Shown: positions 16,724-26,246, numbered from the stretch's first letter. The stretch is 64,000 nt of DNA from Verrucomicrobiaceae bacterium (GCA_947466075.1 CANIBP010000024.1:1-64000); one strand, 5' to 3'. Program-made: numbers and translations. The notes: generated by a model not told the origin, from the letters alone.

Positions 16724-18286
16724 ATGAATCGTGAACGCCTGTTTTCGCAGCTCGCCTCGCACAGCGGCCCGTTCGACATCGCCATCATCGGCGGCGGAGC
16801 CACCGGACTCGGGGCGGCGGTGGATGCGGCATCACGGGGACATTCGGTGGTGCTCATTGAGCAGTCGGACTTTGCCAAAGGCACCTCCAGCCGCAGCACG
16901 AAGCTGGTGCATGGCGGCGTGCGCTATTTGAAGCAGGGCAATGTCTCTCTCGTGCTTGAGGCGTTGCGTGAACGCGGGCTGCTCTGCAAAAACGCGCCGC
17001 ATCTCGTCCACAGCCTGCCGTTTGTCATTCCGAGCTACCACTGGTGGGAAGGGCCGTTCTACGGCATCGGTTTGAAGGTGTATGACACGCTCGCGGGCCA
17101 GCTCGGTCTCGAACCCTCGCGCTATCTCTCGCGGGAGGACATGATCGAGCTGCTGCCCACCTTGGAGACCGAGGGGCTTGATGGCGGTGTCATTTATCAT
17201 GATGGTCAGTTCGATGACGCGCGCCTGGCGATTCATCTGGCACGCACGGCAGTGAATCATGGCGCGATCGTGCTCAATCACATGCGCTGCTGTGGGCTGA
17301 TGAAGGAAAACGGCCACATCATCGGCGTTCAGGCCGAATGCGCCGAGACGGGCAGGCAGTATGAGATTCGTGCGAAGTGTGTGATCAATGCTACGGGCGT
17401 CTTCGTCGATGACGTGCGGCACATGGACGAGCCGAAGGCCGAAAAGATCGTCGCTGCGAGTCAGGGTGTGCATTTGGTGCTGCCGCGCGAGTTTTTGCCC
17501 GGCGACTCGGCGATCATGATTCCAAAGACCGACGATGGTCGCGTGCTCTTCGCTGTGCCGTGGCATGGTCGCGTCATCATCGGCACCACGGACACGCCCG
17601 TTGAGCATTTGAGCGTGGAGCCACGGGCACTGCCAGAAGAGATCGCCTTCCTCATGACACACGCAGCACGTTACCTCACACGTGATCCGAAGCCGAGCGA
17701 TGTGCTGAGCATTTATGCCGGCCTGCGCCCTCTGGTGGCGATGAAGAACGCGGAGTCCACCGCCGCGCTCTCGCGTGATCACACGATCCTCATCGCCGAT
17801 TCCGGCCTCATCACGATCACGGGCGGCAAATGGACGACGTATCGTCGCATGGCCGAGGATGTCATCGACCACGCCGAAATGATCGGCGGCATCGGCGTGA
17901 AACGATGCGTCACGCATGATTTGATGATCCATGGCAGCGCCACGGTGCTCGCTAAAGACGATCCGCTGGCGGTGTATGGCAGCGATGCGTCGGACATCCG
18001 CGCTCTGGCCGCCCACGAACCCGAATGGGCCGGGAAAGTGCATCCCAAACTCGATCTGACCTGCGCCGAAGTCGTCTTCAACACCCGCCACGAAATGGCC
18101 CGCACCGTGGGCGATGTCCTCGCTCGTCGCAGCCGCAGTTTGCTGCTCGATGCGCAGTCCAGCATGTCCGCCGCACCACGCGTTGCCGCCTTGATGGCTG
18201 CCGAACTCGGCTGGGATGCTAAGAAGACCGCGCATCAGGTGGAGCGCTATCAGCATCTCGCCTGCGGTTACATTTTGGAAGGTTGA
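16724..18286 (+). CDS. glpD: glycerol-3-phosphate dehydrogenase (FAD, aerobic)
   Basis: GlpD oxidises sn-glycerol-3-phosphate to dihydroxyacetone phosphate and passes electrons to quinone at the inner membrane. The FAD-binding GGGATGLGAAVDAASRG lies near residues 24-40, followed by GTSSRSTKLVHGGVRYL, the DAO-family signature. Other landmarks are IIGTTDTP and the late GGKWTTYRRMAEDV. ATG 16724 gives 520 residues, a typical length; the longer start at 16673 adds 17 non-conserved residues. It diverges from the FKBP gene with a 92-base gap that must hold both promoters. Confidence 0.93.
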   Translation: MNRERLFSQLASHSGPFDIAIIGGGATGLGAAVDAASRGHSVVLIEQSDFAKGTSSRSTKLVHGGVRYLKQGNVSLVLEALRERGLLCKNAPHLVHSLPFVIPSYHWWEGPFYGIGLKVYDTLAGQLGLEPSRYLSREDMIELLPTLETEGLDGGVIYHDGQFDDARLAIHLARTAVNHGAIVLNHMRCCGLMKENGHIIGVQAECAETGRQYEIRAKCVINATGVFVDDVRHMDEPKAEKIVAASQGVHLVLPREFLPGDSAIMIPKTDDGRVLFAVPWHGRVIIGTTDTPVEHLSVEPRALPEEIAFLMTHAARYLTRDPKPSDVLSIYAGLRPLVAMKNAESTAALSRDHTILIADSGLITITGGKWTTYRRMAEDVIDHAEMIGGIGVKRCVTHDLMIHGSATVLAKDDPLAVYGSDASDIRALAAHEPEWAGKVHPKLDLTCAEVVFNTRHEMARTVGDVLARRSRSLLLDAQSSMSAAPRVAALMAAELGWDAKKTAHQVERYQHLACGYILEG

Positions 18287-18317
18287 ACATGGCCCGGCCT
18301 TGTGACAAAATCAGTCC

Positions 18318-18515
18318 ATGAGCCTCCAACAAATTGAGCAGCAAATTGCCCAGCTCTCCGCCGCAGAACTCAAAGAGTTCTCGGGTTGGTTCGACGCCTA
18401 CATGGCCGATGGATGGGACAAGCGGATCGAAAGCGATGTCCAGGCTGGCAAGTTCGACAAACTCTTTTCTGAAATCGAGGCTGAAGCCGGACGTGGTGAG
18501 CTGCAGCCGCTATGA
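18318..18515 (+). CDS. probable antitoxin of a RelE/ParE-like pair
   Basis: A 65-residue acidic, helical protein (MSLQQIEQQIAQLSAAELKE...) with a mid-region FSGWFDAYMADGWDKRIESD. The pattern of a short N-terminal helix and an acidic C-terminal tail (KLFSEIEAEAGRGELQPL) fits an antitoxin that wraps its toxin. The gene overlaps the next by four bases (ATGA). No ribbon-helix-helix fold can be asserted from sequence. The assignment rests mainly on the neighbour. Confidence 0.65.
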   Translation: MSLQQIEQQIAQLSAAELKEFSGWFDAYMADGWDKRIESDVQAGKFDKLFSEIEAEAGRGELQPL

Positions 18516-18766
18516 AGCACCACACCCGGCACTCGTTCTGGCAGCACTTTGAGCGACTGCCAGGAGAGGTTCAGGATTTGGCACGGAAGAATTTCGATCT
18601 TTTGAAACAGAATGAGCGCCATCCCTCCATCCAACTGAAGCGCGTCGGAAAGCTCTGGTCTGCCCGTGTTGGATCAGACTATCGCGCACTCGCCTACGAC
18701 TCCTCTGTGGGTCTTGTTTGGTTTTGGATCGGACCGCATCACGAGTATGACAAGTTGCTGAGTTGA
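18512..18766 (+). CDS. RelE/ParE-superfamily toxin-like protein
   Basis: An 84-residue basic protein. It has the family layout: two N-terminal helices (FWQHFERLPGEVQDLARKNFDLLKQN), then HPSIQLKRVG, SARVGSDYRALAY, and a closing VWFWIGPHHEYDKLLS. The strand with Arg (DYRALAY) and the terminal WIGxHxEYDKLL are what I recall from ParE-like genes with an N-terminal helical extension. RelE members cleave ribosome-bound mRNA, while ParE members poison gyrase; this sequence alone does not decide which. Overlap with its partner gene supports translational coupling. Confidence 0.78.
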   Translation: MKHHTRHSFWQHFERLPGEVQDLARKNFDLLKQNERHPSIQLKRVGKLWSARVGSDYRALAYDSSVGLVWFWIGPHHEYDKLLS

Positions 18767-18813
18767 GCATCCGTTCTTGACCACGCGCATCACCGCATCT
18801 TCGCTGCGTGATC

Positions 18814-19992
18814 ATGACCCCACTCCACCAGCTCCGCGCAGGCATCATCGGCACAGGCTTCATCGGCCCCGTTCACATCGAGGCGCTGAAACGGCTGGGA
18901 GTCACGGTGAACGGCATCTGCGGCTCCACCAAGAGCGCTCGCAAGGTTGGAGACCTCTGGGGCATTCCTGAGATCTACGGCGACTACGATCATGAAGCGA
19001 TGTACGCCTCGCCGAACATCGACGTCGTCCACATCACCTCGCCGAACCGGGTTCACGTCGAGCAATGCCTCGGCGCACTCGCCATGGGCAAGCACGTCAT
19101 CTGCGAGAAGCCGCTGGGCATGACGGCAAAGGAGACCCAACTCGTCGTCGATGCGGTTAAGAAGGGCGGCAAAAAAGGTCCGGTGTTCGCGGTGAACTAC
19201 ATGTGCCGCTTCTTCCCGGCCATCCTGCAAATGCGCGCGATGGTGGCGCGTGGCGATCTCGGCAAGATCATGCACGTCCAGGGCCATTTCTTCCAGGACT
19301 GGCTGATGTATGAAACCGACTACAACTGGCGCATCCTTTCCAGCGAAGGGGGCAAACTCCGTGCCGTGGGCGATGTCGGCACTCATTGGATTGATGCAGT
19401 CAGCTTCGTGCTCGGATCAAAGCCCAACAGCGTCTTTGCGCACATCGAGACCTTCCACAAGACCCGCAAACGTCCGAAAGGCGAGGTGCAAACCTTTGCG
19501 AAGATCGATCCGAAGAACATGATCGATTACAAGGTCGATACCGAGGACTTCGGCAGTGTGCTGTTGAAGTTCGGCAAGGCCAAGCACGGCTTCGCCGACG
19601 GCGTGCATGCCAACGCAAGCATCTCGCAGGTCGCCGCCGGTTGGAAATGCAGCCTCAGCTTTGGCATCTACGGCACCAAAGGCAGCGTGCGCTGGGATTT
19701 GCAGCAGCCGAACGAGATCCAGGTCGGCCATCGCGATGAGCCCAATCAAACGTTGAATCGCGGCACGCCCGGCTTCCTCGAAGACGTCGCCAACTTCACC
19801 GACTATCCGCCCGGCCACGCCGAAGGCTTCAGCGACGGCCACAAGATGCACTACCGCGCCATTTACGAGCACATCGCCAGCGGCAAGAAAACGCCCGCCC
19901 TCTTCGCCACCGCCGAAGACGGCCACCATGAGGTCAAACTCTGCGAAGCCATCCTGCAAAGCAGCAAGGCGAAGACGTGGGTGAAGGTGTGA
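18814..19992 (+). CDS. Gfo/Idh/MocA family oxidoreductase
   Basis: A 392-residue cytoplasmic oxidoreductase. RAGIIGTGFIGPVH is the dinucleotide-binding loop, GKHVICEKPLGMT contains the catalytic EKP, and VGDVGTHWIDAVSFVLG holds the substrate-binding His. No signal peptide is seen, unlike the relative at 10.0-11.1 kb. The C-terminal half (GFADGVHANASISQVAAGWK, GTKGSVRWDLQQPNEI) matches sugar dehydrogenases of this superfamily. Substrate unknown. ATG 18814 is preferred to GTG 18808. Confidence 0.87.
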   Translation: MTPLHQLRAGIIGTGFIGPVHIEALKRLGVTVNGICGSTKSARKVGDLWGIPEIYGDYDHEAMYASPNIDVVHITSPNRVHVEQCLGALAMGKHVICEKPLGMTAKETQLVVDAVKKGGKKGPVFAVNYMCRFFPAILQMRAMVARGDLGKIMHVQGHFFQDWLMYETDYNWRILSSEGGKLRAVGDVGTHWIDAVSFVLGSKPNSVFAHIETFHKTRKRPKGEVQTFAKIDPKNMIDYKVDTEDFGSVLLKFGKAKHGFADGVHANASISQVAAGWKCSLSFGIYGTKGSVRWDLQQPNEIQVGHRDEPNQTLNRGTPGFLEDVANFTDYPPGHAEGFSDGHKMHYRAIYEHIASGKKTPALFATAEDGHHEVKLCEAILQSSKAKTWVKV

Positions 19993-20063
19993 GGTTTGCT
20001 CTGTCCTCCACTACCCTTCGATTTCTGGTTTTGGTCCCGATTGCACGAAACATCTGTGAGAAA

Positions 20064-20471
20064 ATGAGCAGCAAATTGCCAGTCTATATTCAATTCCGTA
20101 ATAACACGCCAATCCGTGAAGGTGCATCTGTAGAAGATGTTATTGCGGTCATGGGCTCACCATCGGAACAATGGGATGATGGAGTCGAGGCTTATCTGGG
20201 CTATCACTTCCTCACTCACGAGATTGCTTTTTCCTTCGCAGTAAGAGGTGTAAGCCCAAAAGAGACGTCGCTTATGGCCTGCGAGGTTAGCGTTCACCAT
20301 AAGCAGCCTCGCATAAATGCCTATGATGTCGTCACAACCTCGGAAAACGGGAATCTTCGGAAGACCGATGTCGGGCTATCATTTTCTGAAGCGACAAAGC
20401 GGATGGCTGCCGCAAACCACTCGCGGGGAATTGCGAGTCATTGGATTTCACCTTCTAGCTCGTTAGTCTGA
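20064..20471 (+). CDS. hypothetical protein, AT-richer than its neighbours
   Basis: From ATG 20064 the product has 135 residues with no signal or membrane segment. It opens SSKLPVYIQFRNNTPIREGASVEDVIAVMGSPSEQWDDG, a pattern of beta strands and a helix followed by a small GSP turn. Codon use is visibly less G/C-rich than in the flanking genes, which may mean recent acquisition. The ORF overlaps the end of purK on the other strand by nine bases. Family not recognised. An upstream in-frame start at 19977 would overlap the oxidoreductase gene and looks wrong. Confidence 0.6.
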   Translation: MSSKLPVYIQFRNNTPIREGASVEDVIAVMGSPSEQWDDGVEAYLGYHFLTHEIAFSFAVRGVSPKETSLMACEVSVHHKQPRINAYDVVTTSENGNLRKTDVGLSFSEATKRMAAANHSRGIASHWISPSSSLV

Positions 20472-21611
20472 TCCAATCCCCAACGCCTTGCGAATCGCGA
20501 GCGCATCTTTGAGCGCCTGGTCAATCGTGTCGCCGAGGACGGTGAAGTGGCCCATTTTGCGGCGGGGGCGGGCTTCGCGTTTGCCGTAGAGGTGGAGTTT
20601 GGCGCGTGGGTGATTGAGCACAGGCGACCAGTTGGGATGGGTGAGTGGGGCGGGCCAGATGTCGCCGAGGAGATTGATCATGACGGCGGGCGTGTGCTGG
20701 GAGGCATCGCCAAGCGGAAGGCCGCAGACGGCGCGCTGCTGCTGCTGAAACTGGTTCGTGCGGCAGGCGTCGATGGTGTAGTGGCCGCTGTTGTGCGGGC
20801 GCGGGGCGATCTCGTTGACGATAACCTTGCCATCGCTAGTGACGAACATCTCGACGGCCATGGTGCCGACGTAATCGAGGCCTTCGGCGACGGCTTGCCA
20901 GAGTTCGACGGCCTGCGCGATGATCTGCGGCTCTAAGCGGGCGGGAGCGATGGTGACATCGAGGATGTGATGCGTGTGCTGGTTCTCAACGCAGCCGTGC
21001 GTGGCCATGCTGCCATTGATCGCGCGTGCGCCGACGACGGAGACCTCGCACACGAAGCTGATCCATTGCTCGACGACAGCGCGATGGCCGACGAAGCCGC
21101 TCCAGGCCTCGGCGAGATTCGTTTCGGCGGTGACTTTGCACTGGCCTTTGCCGTCGTAGCCGAAGGCGGCGGTTTTGATGACGCAGGGGCGGCCGAGTTC
21201 GGCCACGGCGGCTTCGAGGCCGCTCAAATCATCAACGACGCGAAACGGCGCGCAGGCGATGCCTTGATCGCGCAGGAAGTTTTTCTCACGCTCGCGATGC
21301 TGGGTGGTGAAAATGGCCTTCGAGCCGGGACGCAGCGGTTTGACGGCCTCGACGGCGGCCAGGCATGATGCGGGGATGTTTTCGAATTCGGCGGTGACGA
21401 TATCGACCTGCTGCAAAAAGCGGTTCAGGGCGGCGGTGTCGTCGTAGGAGGCGTTGATCTCAATGTCGGCGAACTGACCGGCGGGGCAGCCCAGCGGTTC
21501 ATCGGTGAAGATGGCGATGCGATGACCAGCGCGCCGTGCTTCAAGGGCGAGCATGCGCCCGAGCTGACCGCCGCCGAGGACTCCGATCGTCGAAGGAGGC
21601 GGGAACATCAT
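20463..21611 (-). CDS. purK: 5-(carboxyamino)imidazole ribonucleotide synthase
   Basis: PurK uses ATP and bicarbonate to carboxylate AIR in purine synthesis. [20 protein letters not shown] is the family's N-terminal signature. The ATP-grasp core follows ([61 protein letters not shown]). The length of 382 residues is normal. Its start overlaps the purE stop by an ATGA junction, so the pair is one translationally coupled unit. Confidence 0.95.
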   Translation of the reverse strand: MMFPPPSTIGVLGGGQLGRMLALEARRAGHRIAIFTDEPLGCPAGQFADIEINASYDDTAALNRFLQQVDIVTAEFENIPASCLAAVEAVKPLRPGSKAIFTTQHREREKNFLRDQGIACAPFRVVDDLSGLEAAVAELGRPCVIKTAAFGYDGKGQCKVTAETNLAEAWSGFVGHRAVVEQWISFVCEVSVVGARAINGSMATHGCVENQHTHHILDVTIAPARLEPQIIAQAVELWQAVAEGLDYVGTMAVEMFVTSDGKVIVNEIAPRPHNSGHYTIDACRTNQFQQQQRAVCGLPLGDASQHTPAVMINLLGDIWPAPLTHPNWSPVLNHPRAKLHLYGKREARPRRKMGHFTVLGDTIDQALKDALAIRKALGIGSD

Positions 21612-22129
21612 GCCTTCGGTTCAGCTTCGAGTTCCTTCTGGCTTTCGAGCACCTTTTGTGTCTGCCGTTCGCGGAAGGTTTTCAATTTGGCGGCGAGATC
21701 GGGATTTTCATTCGCGAGCATGGAGACCGCGAACAGCGCGGCATTCAACGCACCGGCACTGCCGATGGCAAAAGTGGCGACGGGAATGCCGCCGGGCATT
21801 TGCACGATGGAGTAGAGACTGTCCACGCCGCTGAGCGCACGGCTGGTCACGGGCACGCCGAGAACGGGGATGGTCGTCATGCTGGCCGTCATGCCAGGCA
21901 GATGCGCGGCACCGCCGGCACCGGCGATGATGCATTTCAAACCGCGCGACGAGGCGGTGGTGGCGTAATCGTAGAGAAGCTGCGGCGTGCGGTGCGCACT
22001 GACGACTTTCTTTTCAAAGGGCACGCCGAAGTCACGCAGGACCTGGGCGGCGTTTTGCATGGTGGGCCAGTCGGAACTGGAGCCCATGATGATGCCCACG
22101 AGGGGCTTGATAGCGGCGTCTTGGCTCAT
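21608..22129 (-). CDS. purE: N5-carboxyaminoimidazole ribonucleotide mutase
   Basis: PurE class I converts N5-CAIR to CAIR, the step after PurK. The motif [17 protein letters not shown] is diagnostic, with [13 protein letters not shown] and [12 protein letters not shown] completing the active site. From ATG 22129 the enzyme has 173 residues; a longer frame to 22231 begins with an unrelated basic leader. It comes first in the purEK unit. Confidence 0.94.
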   Translation of the reverse strand: MSQDAAIKPLVGIIMGSSSDWPTMQNAAQVLRDFGVPFEKKVVSAHRTPQLLYDYATTASSRGLKCIIAGAGGAAHLPGMTASMTTIPVLGVPVTSRALSGVDSLYSIVQMPGGIPVATFAIGSAGALNAALFAVSMLANENPDLAAKLKTFRERQTQKVLESQKELEAEPKA

Positions 22130-22214
22130 CGGGAAGGCAGGTAGGATGGCGGGCGCTGCGGGCGGCACAAACTTTTTTTGGTCAGACTTGCCTCTCCCCC
22201 TTAAGCTGCCGGTT

Positions 22215-22798
22215 ATGATTTCAGAATTCAACCGCAGTCAGATCATTTGGGGCGTGTTCGGTCTCGCGGGCAGTGTTGTGTGTTATGTCCTGGCGTGGCT
22301 GTTCTTCAGATATGGATCAGCGATGGTTCTAGACTCATGCTCCTTGACCACGGGGCCGCTCCTTGGATAGCCCTGTCGGCGTCGGCTTGCATCACTTTCA
22401 GCGGCTGGCGCACCTGGGAAAATGGCCAGGGATTCCAAAGCTACTCGGAGTCGGCGTTTTATCATGATTTTGGCGGAGGTGCAGAAACGGCAGGCGATCA
22501 CCGCGGAGCCAAGATGACGGGGCTGGCTTATGCGCTGAGCCAGGCATTCCTAGCTGGACCGCTGTTGCTGCTTATGAGTCTGCATCGCTTGCGGAGTCTC
22601 ATTCCGGATGAGGCCGGACTGGAACAGAAACTCGTGTTTTTGCTGGCAGCTCTGCACAAGGCAAATAAGTGGCAGGGGCTTTCGGATTACCCAGGGCAGG
22701 AACGGGAGGTTTTACTGCTTAACTTGATGAAAAAGATCGATTTCAGCCGCCACAAAGGCAATGTTCGTTTTAAGGCCGGTGCCTCCGATGGAATTTGA
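22215..22798 (+). pseudogene. membrane protein gene split by a frameshift
   Basis: The frame from ATG 22215 encodes [18 protein letters not shown] and a first helix ending LAWLFFRYGS, then degenerates and stops at 22370. From about 22320 the +2 frame takes over, with LMLLDHGAAPWIALSASA, a further helix (ALSQAFLAGPLLLLMSL) and a polar tail ending at TGA 22798. Joining them gives a plausible membrane protein of about 194 residues. The switch lies somewhere in about 22310-22350. An overlapping 26-codon frame (22788-22868, MEFDFEWAAL...) may be a further displaced piece. Whether this is decay or a sequence error cannot be told here. Confidence 0.55.
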
Positions 22799-22909
22799 TT
22801 TCGAATGGGCGGCACTCAGACTTGAACTCATCAAGCCGCCTGCTTTGGCCGAAGTGATCGTTTACTAAGGTCCTTGCCCGAGGCCGCAGGCTGTGCCAAG
22901 CAAAATGCC

Positions 22910-23662
22910 ATGACTTTTCTCGACAAGCTGAATCAACGCATCGCCCAAACTGGCTCGAACCTCTGTGTGGGTCTCGATGTGCGGGCCGAAAACGCGGAGG
23001 AATCGACTAAGCGCTGGATCATTAACGTGATTGAGCAAACCGCGCCGTTTGCGGCCGCTTTCAAGCCAAATTCGGCTTACTTCGAAGCGCTAGGCTGGCG
23101 TGGGGTGAAGATGCTGGAGGAGATTTTGCAGGAGATCCCGAAGGAGATTCCGGTGGTGCTGGACGTGAAGCGCGGGGACATCGGTGAGACGCAGGGTTAT
23201 TACGCGAAGGCCTGTTTCGACGTGATGAACGTGGATGCCGTGACACTGAACGCCTACATGGGCCGCGACACGCTGGAACCGTTTTTGAAATACACCGATA
23301 AAGGGCTGTATTTGCTGGGTGTGACCTCGAATCCGGGCGCGAAGGACATCGAACTGCAAAAGACCGGCGACCGGCAGGTGTATGAGATCGTGGCCGAGAT
23401 GACGAAATGCCATCCGCAGGCCGGTTTGGTGGTGGGTTTGACGAATGCGGCCCCCGATGTGCTGGATCACATCCCCGACGTGCCGCTGCTGATTCCGGGC
23501 CTCGGGGCACAGGGTGGTGATCTGGCGGCGCTGAAGGGCTGTGGACGCAAGGCTCCGCTGCTGGTGAATGTTTCGCGGGGTGTGTTGTATCAAAAAGACG
23601 ATATGAGCTTCGCGCAACGGGCGGAGCACTGGATGCGGCAGATTCAGCAGGCGGTAAACTGA
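22910..23662 (+). CDS. pyrF: orotidine-5'-phosphate decarboxylase
   Basis: PyrF makes UMP from OMP, the last step of pyrimidine synthesis. The catalytic loop LDVKRGDIGETQ supplies the Lys-Asp-Asp set. CVGLDVRAEN, AFKPNSAYFEALG and the phosphate-binding PGLGAQGGD complete the barrel. From ATG 22910 there are 250 residues, matching the longer type 2 (archaeal/mycobacterial-like) group. Upstream in-frame codons to 22874 read like untranslated sequence. Confidence 0.92.
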   Translation: MTFLDKLNQRIAQTGSNLCVGLDVRAENAEESTKRWIINVIEQTAPFAAAFKPNSAYFEALGWRGVKMLEEILQEIPKEIPVVLDVKRGDIGETQGYYAKACFDVMNVDAVTLNAYMGRDTLEPFLKYTDKGLYLLGVTSNPGAKDIELQKTGDRQVYEIVAEMTKCHPQAGLVVGLTNAAPDVLDHIPDVPLLIPGLGAQGGDLAALKGCGRKAPLLVNVSRGVLYQKDDMSFAQRAEHWMRQIQQAVN

Positions 23663-23775
23663 GATTTTTCATTTTTAAGAATGACAAAATCGAAACGCGG
23701 AAGCTACTTGCTTGAGGCGAATTCAAGAGGATTAATGGCGTTGTTCATCCTTTCAAAATCCCATTGGCCGCCTCC

Positions 23776-25584
23776 ATGGTTTTCGATCTCAGCGAGCACC
23801 TCAAAACCCCTTTCCAGCGACGCATTTACCGTTTGCTTGGCACTGCCGTGGAAAATGCGTTGGGATTACGTGGTTTTGAGGAGGTTTACCAGGAGTCCGC
23901 TCGTCTGTTTCGCTCTCACCCGCAGCATCCGAATGCGTTCGCGTGGTTCGACTCGGTAGCACATGCCTTCAAGCTGCAAGAAGATGTCGATCTGCCAGTA
24001 GAGTTTGTGTTTCCGAAGCAGGGACCGTTGATCATTGTGGCGAACCACCCGTTCGGTATCATTGACCCCATCATGCTCGCACGCTGGGCGGCACAGTTCC
24101 GGCCCGATTTAAAGGTGATGACGAATTCACTGATGCTGGCGATGAAGGAACTGGAGGATCATGTGATCCCCGTTGATCCCTTCGGTGGCAAAGGATCGGC
24201 GAAACGGAACATGGCGCCGATGAAGGAGGCGATCCGGCTGCTGCGCGGCGGTGGCACTCTAGTGATCTTTCCGGCGGGCGAGGTTGCTTCATACAAGCCA
24301 GGACGAGGCCTAGATGAGCCAGTCTGGAGCAATCATGTGGGATCATTGGTACGGCGCACGCAGGCGACGGTGCTGCCGGTGTATTTTCCTGGATCAAACA
24401 GCGCCCTGTTTCACGCCGCAGGGCTGATCCATCCACGTCTGCGCACCAGCCTGCTGCTGCGCGAGTTCTGCAACCGGGCCAACACGCCGGTGCCGATGCG
24501 TGTCGGGCAGCCGATTCCGTATTCGCGCCTGAAAAAGTTCGAGGATGATGAGTCGCTCACACGCTATCTGCGCATTCACACCTTTGTGCTGCACCAACGT
24601 GGCAAGGAAGAAGCCGCGAAGCTTACGGTTGAAGGCGAGAACATCACCATCACGCCGCCATCTGAAACGCAGCAGGCGCGCATGGCTGAAGAGATCGACC
24701 GCATCCGTGCACGTGGTGGAAAACTTGTGGGGCAGAGCAATCTGTCTGTTTATCAGGCGCATTCGCACGAAATTCCCACATTGCTGCCGGAGATCGGGCG
24801 TTTGCGTGAAGTAACCTTCCGTGAAGTCGGAGAAGGCACTGGTAACGACATCGATCTGGACAAATACGACCGCTATTACGAGCATCTGATTTTGTGGGAC
24901 GAGGAGAAGGAGCAGGTTGCCGGTGCCTATCGACTTGGACGTGCAGATGTCATCTTGCGTGAGTATGGACCGAAGGGGCTCTACACCAACACGCTGTTCC
25001 GTTTTGAGAAGCCGTTCCTGGCAAACCTCGAAGCTGCTGTTGAGATGGGGCGCAGCTTCATCATCAAGGCGTATCAGCGGAATCTCGCCTCACTACCGCT
25101 GCTGTGGAAGGGCATCGCGCACTGGATCGCCCGCAATCCGCGCTACAAGAAGCTCTTTGGGCCGGTAAGCATCAGTAAAGATTACAGCAGCCTGTCGAGA
25201 AAGATGATCGTGGAGTTTCTCCAGGACAACCGGATGCATCCGAACCTTTCAAGCTTTGTGAAGGCGCGGAATCCCTTCCGCTACATGCGTACACGCCGCA
25301 TGATGCGCGAGTTCATCAGTGCCGACCTGCAAAACGTGGACGACTGTTCTGCGCTCATCTCCAGTCTGGAAACAGACGGCAAGGGCATCCCCACACTGCT
25401 GAAGCATTACCTCAAGCTGAACGCCACGCTGTTAAGTTTCAACGTGGACAAAGATTTTTCCTCCGTTGTCGATGGCCTGATCATGGTCGATTTCACCGAA
25501 ACCGATCCACGTTTACTCTCGAAATACATGGGTGAGGAAAACTGCCGCCAGTATCTCGCCAGCCACAAAAAAGAAGCGGCCTGA
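23776..25584 (+). CDS. two-domain lysophospholipid acyltransferase plus GNAT-type acyltransferase (OlsF-like)
   Basis: About 602 residues in two parts. The N-terminal half is PlsC-like: ANHPFGIIDPIML has the HxxxxxD-type motif and GTLVIFPAGEVAS the second block. The C-terminal half, from about residue 320, reads EVTFREVGEGTG, DLDKYDRYYEHLILWDEEKEQVAGAYRLG and LFRFEKPFL, as in the hemolysin/OlsB-like GNAT domain (PF13444). Fused proteins of this layout (OlsF) make ornithine lipids in some bacteria. Whether this one does so is inference. ATG 23776 is preferred to TTG 23764. Confidence 0.8.
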   Translation: MVFDLSEHLKTPFQRRIYRLLGTAVENALGLRGFEEVYQESARLFRSHPQHPNAFAWFDSVAHAFKLQEDVDLPVEFVFPKQGPLIIVANHPFGIIDPIMLARWAAQFRPDLKVMTNSLMLAMKELEDHVIPVDPFGGKGSAKRNMAPMKEAIRLLRGGGTLVIFPAGEVASYKPGRGLDEPVWSNHVGSLVRRTQATVLPVYFPGSNSALFHAAGLIHPRLRTSLLLREFCNRANTPVPMRVGQPIPYSRLKKFEDDESLTRYLRIHTFVLHQRGKEEAAKLTVEGENITITPPSETQQARMAEEIDRIRARGGKLVGQSNLSVYQAHSHEIPTLLPEIGRLREVTFREVGEGTGNDIDLDKYDRYYEHLILWDEEKEQVAGAYRLGRADVILREYGPKGLYTNTLFRFEKPFLANLEAAVEMGRSFIIKAYQRNLASLPLLWKGIAHWIARNPRYKKLFGPVSISKDYSSLSRKMIVEFLQDNRMHPNLSSFVKARNPFRYMRTRRMMREFISADLQNVDDCSALISSLETDGKGIPTLLKHYLKLNATLLSFNVDKDFSSVVDGLIMVDFTETDPRLLSKYMGEENCRQYLASHKKEAA

Positions 25585-25623
25585 AACCAGGCCGCTCCGT
25601 GACAGAAGTTCTCAGGCTCTCAT

Positions 25624-26238
25624 TTACTTCGTGTGAGCGACGCCGTTGGCATCGGTGCTGAACTCAGGCTCAATGAGGCCGTATTCACCGTCCTTGCGGC
25701 GGAACAGAATGGCAAGCCGGTGTGTCTGCTGATTGTGAAAGAGGACGAAGGGCTTGTCGCTGATTTCGATGTCCATGATGGCTTCATCTGCATAGAGTGG
25801 ACGAATCTTATACTTCTCTTTGTGCACGTAGGAAGGCTCAATCTGCTCTTCATCCTTGTGCATCGAGTCTTCATGAAATACGTGCTCCTCAAGGTGACGG
25901 ATGGAGCCATCTTTACGTGGGCGATGGCTTTTAAGCAGGCGAGTCTTGTACTTGCGCATGCGGCGGGCGATCTTGGCGATGCTCTCGTCGATGGAGGCGT
26001 AAATATCTTCCGTGATGGACTTCACCTCGATGACGATGTGGTCAGCGCAAAAGAGAATGATTTCGGCCATCTGAAGGCGATGATTCTGCACGTCGAGAAT
26101 GACCTTAGCCTCAATGATGCGCGGATAATCAAGGTGGAGACCTTCGACTTTTTTATGCGCGTAGTCACGGATCGCGTCGGTGACGTCCATGTGACGGGCG
26201 GTGACAATGATGGGGAGGTTAACGTTGTTTTTTTGCAT
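25624..26238 (-). CDS. hpf: ribosome hibernation promoting factor, long form
   Basis: From ATG 26238 the protein has 204 residues. The N-terminal domain (PIIVTARHMDVTDAIRDYAHKKVEGL, then ICADHIVIEVKSITEDIYASIDE) is the S30AE fold that sits on the 30S subunit. The C-terminal domain (IRPLYADEAIMDIEISDKPFVLFHNQQTH and FRRKDGEYGLIEPEF) is the dimerising domain of long HPF, used to form 100S ribosomes. It lies directly after lptB, whose stop is 47 bases upstream. Confidence 0.95.
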   Translation of the reverse strand: MQKNNVNLPIIVTARHMDVTDAIRDYAHKKVEGLHLDYPRIIEAKVILDVQNHRLQMAEIILFCADHIVIEVKSITEDIYASIDESIAKIARRMRKYKTRLLKSHRPRKDGSIRHLEEHVFHEDSMHKDEEQIEPSYVHKEKYKIRPLYADEAIMDIEISDKPFVLFHNQQTHRLAILFRRKDGEYGLIEPEFSTDANGVAHTK

Positions 26239-26246
26239 GGTGGGTT

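Noticed and set aside
16832..18256. 474-residue minus-strand frame
   Set aside because: Antisense shadow of glpD, rich in His/Arg as expected of a mirrored high-GC gene.
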